Below are positions 42,799-49,643 of a stretch of 64,000 nt of DNA, in pieces. This DNA comes from Chitinophagaceae bacterium (GTDB lineage: Bacteria > Bacteroidota > Bacteroidia > Chitinophagales > Chitinophagaceae). Below the pieces are notes generated by a model, which did no database searches, was not told the origin of the DNA, and saw nothing but the letters and a program-made list of their open reading frames with translations. The translations under genes were made by a program, and so were the position numbers. Numbering within the stretch: position 1 is the stretch's first letter; every line of letters begins with the position of its first letter. Where the stretch lies: the NCBI GenBank assembly GCA_023251255.1, contig JAHEZD010000001.1, forward strand, positions 1-64,000. The letters run 5' to 3'.

Positions 42799-42836
42799 TT
42801 CCCTCTCCTTGAGGGGAGGGATTGAGGGTGAGGCTT
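42799..42836. repeat. CCCTCTCCTTGAGGGGAGGG-type repeat, copy 2
   Basis: Dyad CCTCTCCTT/GAGGGGAGG followed by ATTGAGGGTGAGG, related to 37589-37625. It ends 14 bp before the original slipin start codon, so it may shape translation of that mRNA. Confidence 0.55.
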
Positions 42837-42849
42837 AAAACTAACAACA

Positions 42850-42885
42850 ATGAAAAAAATAAACATTAACGCCTACTAAGTAGCC
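42850..42885 (+). other. 5' end of the slipin gene interrupted by an in-frame TAA
   Basis: ATG 42850 opens MKKININAY, then TAA at 42877-42879, then VALVFKDGVYQ in the same frame. The amino-acid pattern is that of an intact slipin N-terminus in which the tenth codon, probably CAA (Gln), has become TAA. Confidence 0.7.
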
Positions 42886-43947
42886 TTGGTTTTTAAGGAT
42901 GGCGTTTACCAGCGTATGCTGAAAGAAGGAAAGTACTGGTTGTGGAACGAGCAAGCCTATGCTTTTGATTTGACCAAACCATTCAATGCACCCATTGAGT
43001 TGAATATATTGCTGAAGGATGCTGCCTTGGCAGAAGCCCTGCATGTGGTGGAAGTAAGCGACAATGAAATTGCATTGCAGTACGAAAACGGTTTGTTGAA
43101 AAATGTATTGACTGCTGGCCGTTATGCTTATTGGAAAGGCGTAATGGATTACCAATTCATCAAGGCCGATATCAGCAAAATTGAAATCGATGCCAGCATT
43201 GACCGTGCTACCCTGTTGAACAAGCAAGTTATTGGTTATGTACGTACCAGTGCGGTGGAGAACTATGAAAAGGCTTTGTTCTTTGTAGATGGCCAATTTC
43301 AAAAAGTGTTGGAACCCGGTATTTACTACTGGTGGAAGAACAGCATTGCTGTGGTGGTGGCCAAGGCAGATATGCGCCAGCAACAAATAGAAATCAATGG
43401 TCAGGAAATCCTCACCAAGGACAAAGCTGGTTTGCGGATCAATGCCTTTGCGCAATACAAAGTGGTGGACATTGAGAAAGCCATTCTGCATAACAAGGAA
43501 TACGACAAGCAATTGTATGTAGCCTTCCAATTGGCCCTGCGTGAGCAGGTGGGCACCTTGGGCTTTGATGAACTGTTGGAGAAGAAAGAAACCATTGCCC
43601 CTTATGTGTTGGAACGTGTAAAAAATGAAGCAGCACAATTGGGTATTGAAGTGGCAGGTTTCGGTATCCGTGATATCATCTTGCCCGGCGACATGAAGGA
43701 AATCATGAACCAGGTATTGGTGGCAGAGAAGAAAGCACAGGCCAACAGCATCATGCGCAGGGAAGAAACTGCCAGCACTAGGAGCCTATTGAACACTGCC
43801 AAGTTGATGGAAGACAACAGCATGTTGTGGAAATTGAAGGAGATGGAATACGTGGAGAAGATTGCCGACAAGATCAGCAACATCAGCGTTAACGGAAATG
43901 GCGACTTGGTAGGACAGTTGAAGCAGATTTTCGTGCCGCAGAAATAA
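42886..43947 (+). CDS. slipin/SPFH (band 7) family protein with disrupted N-terminus
   Basis: Stomatin/prohibitin-like protein; the open part codes for 353 residues from TTG 42886. The SPFH domain (about 75-260) shows ALQYENGLLKNVLTAGRY, GVRTS-like VIGYVRTSAVENYEKAL, KDKAGLRINAFAQYKV and IEVAGFGIRDIILPGDMK, followed by a helical tail (EKKAQANSIMRREETASTR). Such proteins form membrane-associated ring scaffolds. This one lacks an obvious long N-terminal transmembrane helix. The natural start is likely ATG 42850, but a TAA at codon 10 separates it from the rest, so expression needs a downstream start, readthrough or ligation. Slipin next to rtcB is a recurring bacterial arrangement to my knowledge. 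Ends with the terminator at 43951. Confidence 0.82.
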   Translation: MVFKDGVYQRMLKEGKYWLWNEQAYAFDLTKPFNAPIELNILLKDAALAEALHVVEVSDNEIALQYENGLLKNVLTAGRYAYWKGVMDYQFIKADISKIEIDASIDRATLLNKQVIGYVRTSAVENYEKALFFVDGQFQKVLEPGIYYWWKNSIAVVVAKADMRQQQIEINGQEILTKDKAGLRINAFAQYKVVDIEKAILHNKEYDKQLYVAFQLALREQVGTLGFDELLEKKETIAPYVLERVKNEAAQLGIEVAGFGIRDIILPGDMKEIMNQVLVAEKKAQANSIMRREETASTRSLLNTAKLMEDNSMLWKLKEMEYVEKIADKISNISVNGNGDLVGQLKQIFVPQK

Positions 43948-43950
43948 CCC

Positions 43951-43985
43951 GAGTGGTTCACTCTCTTGGAGTGAGCCACTCTTTT
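43951..43985 (+). terminator. terminator hairpin after slipin
   Basis: Same 12-bp hairpin as at 40682 (GAGTGGTTCACT / AGTGAGCCACTC, loop CTCTTGG) with TTTTAAA, 3 bp after the slipin stop. It should separate slipin from the nucleotidyltransferase-rtcB genes, at least partly. Confidence 0.8.
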
Positions 43986-44055
43986 AAACACTTGGCTTTA
44001 CAATTTAGCTGTACCTATGTTAAAGTTTTGTGCTTGGAACAGCCTAATAAAAGAA

Positions 44056-44823
44056 ATGAAAATGGAAAACATACTAACACAATTAAACAAACTGGAGAAA
44101 GACCTGGATATAAAAATACTTTATGCCTGTGAAACAGGCAGCAGGGCTTGGGGCTTCCCATCGCCAGACAGTGATTTCGATGTGCGTTTCATATACATGC
44201 ACAAACGGGACTGGTATTTAAGTTTGGCTGAAAAGAAGGATACAATTGAAGTAGCCTTAAAAGATAATTTGGACATAACAGGATGGGATTTGAAAAAGAG
44301 CTTGGTATTGCTTAAGAAATCAAATGCATCACTGATAGAAAGGTTCCAATCGCCTATGGAATATTTTGCGGAACCTTCTTTTAAAGAAGATTTCAAGAAG
44401 CTGATAGCAGCGTATTATTCGCCAACAGCAGTGTTCTATCATCACTATGCTTTGGCAAAGAGGTTTTGGGAAGATATCAAGGACAGCAATGAAATAAAAC
44501 TGAAAAGTTATTGCTACTTGGTTCGCTCACTGTTGAGTTGCAACTGGATCGTGAAAGACAAATCAGTTCTGCCAATGCATATAGAAGGCTTGATGCAATT
44601 GACTACTGAAGCAAACAAAATAATGCTAAGTGAATTGATAGCTTTAAAAGCCACAGTAGGCGAAAAATACCTGCACCCCAAAAACGAAGCATTGCACAAT
44701 CTTGCTTCGGAGCTACTTGATTTCATAGAAGCATCAAAAGATACCTTGGGTGTAAATGATAACAGCTATGCTCAACCGGATGAGTTCTTTTTAAAAACAT
44801 TGTATGGAAACGCTAACAATTGA
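44056..44823 (+). CDS. RlaP-like polymerase-beta superfamily nucleotidyltransferase
   Basis: Cytosolic protein of 255 residues. ATG 44056 (MKMENILTQLNKLEKDLDI) or ATG 44062 is more likely than 44017, whose 13 extra residues look unrelated. The active-site motif is ETGSRAWGFPSPDSDFDVRF: GS-x-G helix turn and the Asp pair SDFD that binds metal and NTP. A later Asp (NLDITGWDLKK) completes the triad. The family (Pfam PF10127, which I recall as RlaP) is predicted to act in RNA repair beside RtcB. The likely reaction is nucleotide transfer to an RNA end; substrate unproven. Its end overlaps the truncated second nucleotidyltransferase by 20 bp. Confidence 0.87.
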   Translation: MKMENILTQLNKLEKDLDIKILYACETGSRAWGFPSPDSDFDVRFIYMHKRDWYLSLAEKKDTIEVALKDNLDITGWDLKKSLVLLKKSNASLIERFQSPMEYFAEPSFKEDFKKLIAAYYSPTAVFYHHYALAKRFWEDIKDSNEIKLKSYCYLVRSLLSCNWIVKDKSVLPMHIEGLMQLTTEANKIMLSELIALKATVGEKYLHPKNEALHNLASELLDFIEASKDTLGVNDNSYAQPDEFFLKTLYGNANN

Positions 44824-45013
44824 TTCAATAAAAAGCAATGGCTGGCTAATCCTTGAAGCCATCACAGGTAGCAAGGCTTATGGGCTGGACAATGAAAAAT
44901 CCGATACCGATATACGGGGCGTGTTTGTATTGCCCAAGCATTTGTGCCAAAGGAACAGAAAGAAAGTTGGGTTATTGGGCCTGAATAGGCCGGGTAATGT
45001 CCACAAAAATTAA
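44804..45013 (+). pseudogene. truncated second nucleotidyltransferase
   Basis: The first 45 residues are a clear polymerase-beta nucleotidyltransferase start (LILEAITGSKAYGLDNEKSD, then TDIRGVFVLPKHL) related to, but different from, the gene before it. The remaining 22 residues (CQRNRKKVGLLGLNRPGN) do not belong to the fold. Full-length relatives have about 250-350 residues, so a deletion has removed most of the gene, leaving 38 bp before rtcB. The first catalytic motif survives but the third acid and the C-terminal domain are lost. The 5' overlap with the preceding gene shows that the two were once a translationally coupled pair. Confidence 0.8.
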
Positions 45014-45051
45014 GAACAAGAACAATTAAATGTCCCATTGGGAATCAAGAA

Positions 45052-46494
45052 ATGAGCAAGTTAAACATAACAGCAAAGGAACTAAGGGCTATCGGTTACC
45101 CCGAAAGCCCTGTCATACCCGTGGCCATGAACGCCATGGAAAAACACTATAGGCACCATACAAAGCAGGAAGCAATCGAACTATTGAAAGCCGTGCTCGC
45201 CTCACCGGCGGACTATAAAAACGATCCCGTACTGGGCAGCATAGCCGAAAAGCTCCTGCCCAAGGAAGATTTGCGTGAGCCCGAAATATCCATGAACCAA
45301 ACCGGCGTGCATTTCAACACATTCGGGGCGGAACATATAGAGCAGGGCGCATTCCATCAAATGTACAGTGCAGTAAAATTGCCAGTAGCAGTGGCTGGAG
45401 CCCTTATGCCCGACGCACACCACGGCTACGGATTGCCTATTGGCGGCGTGCTGGCTACTGACAATGCCGTCATCCCTTATGGGGTTGGCGTGGATATAGG
45501 TTGCAGGATGTGCCTCAGCATCTTTGACATAGATGCCAAGGAGCTGGTGAACCGTGAACAGTTTTTTGCCAGGGAAATCAATGAAGCCACCCTGTTCGGA
45601 AGTGGGGCCCAGTTTGACCAAGCAGAAAACCATGAAGTCATGGAAAACGGGGCCTTCTACTCCACACCGTTGCTCAAGGGCTTGCAGGGCAAGGCCTGGA
45701 AGCAATTGGGAAGCTCAGGAAGCGGTAACCACTTTGGGGAATTTGGCGAAGTAAGCATTACCGAACAGGATGGGATATTGGGCGTGGCTCCCGGCACCTA
45801 TATAGGCCTGCTGAGCCATTCCGGTTCCAGGGCATTGGGTGCAAGGATAGCCGAACACTATACCAGGATAGCCATCAGCAAAAGGCGGCTGCCACAGGAA
45901 GCCAAAAACTTGGCATGGTTGGACCTGAACGAAGAAGCAGGTATGGAATACTGGATAGCCATGAACCTGGCAGGCGACTATGCCAGTGCCTGCCACCATA
46001 TCATCCATGCAAAAATTGCCAAGCAATTGGGCCGGAAGCCCATGAAAATGGTGGAGAACCACCACAACTTTGCTTGGAAGGAAATCCATGAAGGCAAACC
46101 AGTGATTGTGCACCGTAAAGGCGCCACGCCCGCTGGCAAGGATGTGCTCGGCATCATACCCGGCTCCATGACCGCCAATGGCTTTATTGTAAAAGGAAAG
46201 GGTGAAACTGCCTCCATCAATTCAGCCTCCCATGGTGCAGGAAGGCAAATGAGCAGGAGCAAGGCCATGGCAAACATTACCCACAATGCCCTCAAGGATG
46301 AACTCAAGAAACATGGGGTCAAGTTACTGGGCGGGGGCCTGGACGAAGCACCTTTTGCTTACAAGGACATCAATGCAGTCATGCAGTCACAAACTGCCTT
46401 GGTAGAAGTGGTGGGCAAGTTCACCCCAAAAATCGTGAAGATGGATGGTACCCAGCCCAAGCAATGGAAGAAAGGAAAGCCGGAAGGGGAGTAG
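45052..46494 (+). CDS. rtcB: RNA-splicing/repair ligase RtcB
   Basis: RNA ligase of 480 residues that joins 2',3'-cyclic-phosphate or 3'-phosphate ends to 5'-OH ends with GTP and Mn2+. All active-site motifs are visible: MPDAHHGYGLPIGGV, PYGVGVDIGCRM (Asp/Cys Mn ligands), GSSGSGNHFGEF, LLSHSGSR, ENHHNFAW, HRKGATPA, and SASHGAGRQMSR, with the His that is guanylylated in characterised RtcB. It is complete, so it should be active. It is the terminal gene of the slipin-RlaP-RtcB segment and is followed by a strong terminator. The tRNA array 7 kb upstream and the WYL regulator suggest a role in restoring cleaved tRNAs. Confidence 0.96.
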   Translation: MSKLNITAKELRAIGYPESPVIPVAMNAMEKHYRHHTKQEAIELLKAVLASPADYKNDPVLGSIAEKLLPKEDLREPEISMNQTGVHFNTFGAEHIEQGAFHQMYSAVKLPVAVAGALMPDAHHGYGLPIGGVLATDNAVIPYGVGVDIGCRMCLSIFDIDAKELVNREQFFAREINEATLFGSGAQFDQAENHEVMENGAFYSTPLLKGLQGKAWKQLGSSGSGNHFGEFGEVSITEQDGILGVAPGTYIGLLSHSGSRALGARIAEHYTRIAISKRRLPQEAKNLAWLDLNEEAGMEYWIAMNLAGDYASACHHIIHAKIAKQLGRKPMKMVENHHNFAWKEIHEGKPVIVHRKGATPAGKDVLGIIPGSMTANGFIVKGKGETASINSASHGAGRQMSRSKAMANITHNALKDELKKHGVKLLGGGLDEAPFAYKDINAVMQSQTALVEVVGKFTPKIVKMDGTQPKQWKKGKPEGE

Positions 46495-46525
46495 GGATAT
46501 GCCTACGTGGGATGCTACTGTATTG

Positions 46526-46558
46526 AAGCCTTTATTGCGCAAGCAATAAAGGCTTTTT
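46526..46558 (+). terminator. strong intrinsic terminator after rtcB
   Basis: A 13-bp perfect stem (AAGCCTTTATTGC / GCAATAAAGGCTT) with loop GCAA and a T-run, 31 bp after the rtcB stop. It marks the end of the island. Confidence 0.9.
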
Positions 46559-46576
46559 TGTAAGCCGTACTGCATA

Positions 46577-46754
46577 AGAAGCTGTCTAAGATTAATTGAT
46601 GAGATAATATGTAGACGATTTTTGAGCGAAACAAGGCGGAGCCGATAGCCATCGGCTTTGCAGACATAGCTGGTTGCCTATGGCGAAAAATTCAACGAAG
46701 TTGCAGCCAAAAAGCGGCACATATAAACCATTGAATTAATTTTAGACAGCTTCT
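46577..46754. repeat. MITE-like repeat, copy 2 (best preserved)
   Basis: 178 bp bounded by inverted ends AGAAGCTGTCTAAGATTAAT and AATTAATTTTAGACAGCTTCT (shown in part). The inside holds the small palindrome GCCGATAGCCATCGGC and GCAGACATAGCTGGTTGCC. No open frame. The structure fits a non-autonomous element mobilised by a transposase elsewhere. Confidence 0.75.
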
Positions 46755-46809
46755 AGGCCGAAGGCCTGTTGCATAGGAAGCACAGCGGACCGAAGTAATG
46801 GGAATATCT

Positions 46810-46860
46810 CTATAAAGTCTCTATAAGGTCCTTATAAGGTCTCTATAACATCACTATAAG
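46810..46860. repeat. five 11-bp phased repeats (CTATAAGGTCT)
   Basis: TATAA recurs at 46811, 46822, 46833, 46844 and 46855, an exact 11-bp period, with consensus CTATAAGGTCT. The spacing is one helical turn, as in stacked operator or bent-DNA sites. It lies in the 1-kb gap between rtcB and pta. Confidence 0.8.
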
Positions 46861-47086
46861 AATACCGTAGCCTGCTCCTGCACAATCAGATAAAGTGCTC
46901 ATCTATTAAGATGTCAACGAATTGAATGTAGACGGTTTCTAGTGAACTGTTAAAAAACGATTGCCATTCCATCAATAAAAACCAACAGGTGGATTGTACC
47001 CAAGATTTGAAATACAGGAGCTTCACTGCACTGGTGATTGTAAATACTGTCTAAAAACGCATTGCAAAACGACAACGGACAGGATA

Positions 47087-47158
47087 GAAAATAAAATGCG
47101 ACACAAAAAAAAGCGACATTTTAAAATGTCGCAAAAAAAAGTGTCGCATTTTATTTTC
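47087..47158. other. 72-bp nested palindrome with A8/A8 internal loop
   Basis: Outer arms of 18 bp (47087-47104, 47141-47158; GTGTCGCATTTTATTTTC) enclose two runs of eight A, which flank an inner 20-bp perfect palindrome GCGACATTTTAAAATGTCGC. The A-runs do not pair, so the folded form is stem, symmetrical A8/A8 loop, hairpin. No gene overlaps it. Confidence 0.85.
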
Positions 47159-47214
47159 TTTTATCATTGATGGTGTTCGGGCTGTTCAACAAAACAAAGA
47201 AATGCACGAACGCC

Positions 47215-47367
47215 GCCTCCGGTTGGTGTTTGAAACAAGGCAGAGCCGATAGCCATCGGCTTTGCAGGCGTAGCCGGGTGCCTACGACGAAAATCCAATT
47301 ACGCAAAAATGCGGGGCAGCCGAAAAGCGACAGAAATTAACTATTGAAACGATTTTAGACAGCTTCT
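47215..47367. repeat. MITE-like repeat, copy 3 (5' end eroded)
   Basis: Shares AACAAGGCAGAGCCGATAGC, ATCGGCTTTGCAG and the terminal TTTTAGACAGCTTCT with copy 2. The left end has diverged beyond recognition. It sits 180 bp before the pta start. Confidence 0.65.
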
Positions 47368-47546
47368 AACGAAAATAACAGTGCTACCATCATTTCTGCT
47401 TGTGGCAACATGGGGAATGGCTAACTAATTGCTTTATGAGTAATATCCCTTGCAGGAATGATATGCATCATCTTTGATTAGGCGAATGGAACAAAACTTT
47501 GCAACCACTGTTTAACCCATTTAAGAAGAGCAAAATAACCTAAAAA

Positions 47547-49634
47547 ATGACAAGAGGCGTTTTTATAGCAACAACCGACATAGACAGTGGCAAATCATTG
47601 GTGGCCATTGGGCTCATGAACAAGCTTTCCGGCAAACTCAAGAAAGTGGCCTACTTCAAACCCATAGTAAAGCACTTCCCCAACCAGTCACCGAACAGTC
47701 ATATTGATACCATTACCTCCTACTTTAATTTGGAAGACAAGAAATCCGACCTCTATGCCTTCACTAGGGATGAAGTCATGCGGTTAAGGAGTGAGGGCAA
47801 TGAATCAATGATCATTGACACCATCATAGACAAGTACAAGAAACTGGAAGAAACCCACGATTTTGTTATTGTGGAAGGAACCGATTTTGAATCGGAGGGC
47901 AACACTTTTGAACTGAAGATAAATGTGGAAATAGCCAAGAACCTTGGTATTCCCGTGATACTGGTGGTAAATGGGGGCAATAGAACTGTGGATGAAGTAG
48001 TGGACTATATGCTATCGTCCGTAAACAGTTTTGCCATCAATGAAGTGCAGGTACTTTCCTCCATCATCAACAAGGCAAGCAATGAAGATGTGGATGCCAT
48101 CAAGCTCATTTGCAAAAAGAGGTTGCCAGCAGAAATCATTTTCTCCTGCATCCCCTTCCACAAAGGTCTCAACAGTCCCACCATGAAGGAAATAACGGAG
48201 GCCGTTGGTGGCAATTTCCTGTTTGGCAAGGACTTCTCCAGCAACCTGGTTGGCAAGTATATAGTAGGTGCCATGCAGTTGAGGAACCTGCTGTTGAGGT
48301 TGGAAGAAAATACCCTGATTGTTACGCCGGGCGACAGGGGCGATATCATCCTCGCTGCCCTGCAATCCAATATTTCCAAGAACTATCCACGTATTGCGGG
48401 CATGATACTAACAGGTGGGCTGCTACCGGAAGAGCCCATCATCAAGTTGATTGAAGGGCTTGAAAACATCTTCCCCATTGTATGGGTTACATCGGGCACC
48501 TTTGAAACAGTGGCACAGGTAAGCGCCACCAAGTCGCATATTTACGCCGATAACAAAAACAAAATTGAAACAGCCATAGCCGAGTTCGAAAAGCATGTGG
48601 ACATATCCAGTATTGAAGCAAAAATAGAAGCCTATGTTCCAGAAGGCATCACCCCCCACATGTTCCAGTACCAATTGGTAAAAAGGGCCATGTCCAATCG
48701 CAAGCACATTGTGCTGCCCGAAGGCGATGATGACAGGATAATTATTGCAGCATCAAGGTTGATCAATCAGGACATTGTGGACCTCACCATCCTTGGTAAG
48801 GTAGATGATATTACCAATACGGTCAAGCGGCTCAACCTCAATTTTGATCTGGGTAAAGTATCCATTGTGGACCCCAAAACAAGTGATAGGCTCGAAACCT
48901 ATATCCAATGTTTATACGAATTGAGGAAAAGCAAGAATGTAACGCTCGAAATGGCAAGGGACCTCATGACAGATGTATCCTATTTCGGCACCATGATGGT
49001 GTACTTGGGCGAAGCTGATGGTATGGTTTCAGGAGCCAACCACACTACCCAGCATACCATAAGGCCAGCATTGCAATTTGTGAAGACAAAGCCGGGTGTT
49101 TCAACGGTATCCTCTGTTTTCTTCATGTGCCTGCCAGATAGGGTCAGTGTTTTTGGCGATTGCGCCGTAAACCCCAACCCAACTTCTGCGCAACTGGCCG
49201 AGATTGCCATCACTTCCGCCGAAAGCAGTAAGATGTTTGGCATAGAGCCCAAAATTGCCATGCTTTCCTATTCATCGGGCAGCTCCGGACAAGGGGAAGA
49301 AGTGGAGAAAGTAAGGGCTGCAACAGCCATGGTGAAACAGCTTAGGCCCGACTTGGAAATTGAAGGACCCATACAGTACGATGCAGCAGTGGACCCCAAT
49401 GTGGGCAGGCAGAAACTGCCAAATTCTACCGTTGCAGGACAAGCAAGCGTGCTCATTTTTCCCGATCTGAATACTGGCAACAATACTTACAAAGCGGTAC
49501 AGCGTGAAACTGGTGCCATTGCCATCGGCCCAATGCTACAAGGCCTGAACAAGCCTGTGAACGATTTGAGCAGGGGCTGCACCGTTGACGATATTTTTAA
49601 TACGGTTATCATCACAGCCATCCAAGCACAATAA
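47547..49634 (+). CDS. pta: phosphate acetyltransferase, long form
   Basis: Enzyme of 695 residues that interconverts acetyl-CoA and acetyl phosphate. The N-terminal BioD/P-loop-like domain (about 1-210; FIATTDIDSGKSLVAIGLM) and a DRTGG-type regulatory domain (about 215-330) give the long Pta form found in E. coli. The catalytic PTA_PTB domain (about 370-690) shows IVLPEGDDDRI, ADGMVSGANHTT, FGDCAVNPNP and SYSSGSSGQGEEVEKV. It sits 9 bp before ackA, forming the acetate overflow/assimilation pathway. The ATG is preceded by an A-rich stretch and the gene is well separated from the RNA-repair island, so it is an independent unit. Confidence 0.96.
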   Translation: MTRGVFIATTDIDSGKSLVAIGLMNKLSGKLKKVAYFKPIVKHFPNQSPNSHIDTITSYFNLEDKKSDLYAFTRDEVMRLRSEGNESMIIDTIIDKYKKLEETHDFVIVEGTDFESEGNTFELKINVEIAKNLGIPVILVVNGGNRTVDEVVDYMLSSVNSFAINEVQVLSSIINKASNEDVDAIKLICKKRLPAEIIFSCIPFHKGLNSPTMKEITEAVGGNFLFGKDFSSNLVGKYIVGAMQLRNLLLRLEENTLIVTPGDRGDIILAALQSNISKNYPRIAGMILTGGLLPEEPIIKLIEGLENIFPIVWVTSGTFETVAQVSATKSHIYADNKNKIETAIAEFEKHVDISSIEAKIEAYVPEGITPHMFQYQLVKRAMSNRKHIVLPEGDDDRIIIAASRLINQDIVDLTILGKVDDITNTVKRLNLNFDLGKVSIVDPKTSDRLETYIQCLYELRKSKNVTLEMARDLMTDVSYFGTMMVYLGEADGMVSGANHTTQHTIRPALQFVKTKPGVSTVSSVFFMCLPDRVSVFGDCAVNPNPTSAQLAEIAITSAESSKMFGIEPKIAMLSYSSGSSGQGEEVEKVRAATAMVKQLRPDLEIEGPIQYDAAVDPNVGRQKLPNSTVAGQASVLIFPDLNTGNNTYKAVQRETGAIAIGPMLQGLNKPVNDLSRGCTVDDIFNTVIITAIQAQ

Positions 49635-49643
49635 AAGAAAAAC

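Larger units (their letters stand above)
41942..42849 (+). other. 0.9-kb noncoding leader carrying tRNA fragments
   Basis: No credible protein gene on either strand. It contains a TTGCA-GCAA-TGCAA hairpin at about 42135-42148, an isolated T-arm (42152), the permuted tRNA-Leu (42374) and a copy of the CTCCTT repeat (42799). The promoter of the slipin-RlaP-RtcB operon must lie in it. Confidence 0.6.

Noticed and set aside
42228-42866. Minus-strand open frames in the slipin leader
   Set aside because: They are antisense to tRNA-like elements and to the CTCCTT repeat and show no recognisable protein features.
36755-46558. Prophage or integrative element that carries tRNAs
   Set aside because: No integrase, structural, replication or conjugation gene and no attachment-site duplication are visible; all recognised proteins fit RNA repair.
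46810-46860. CRISPR array
   Set aside because: Units are 11 bp, contiguous, without spacers, and no cas gene is present. The same applies to the 41-bp repeats at 54271.
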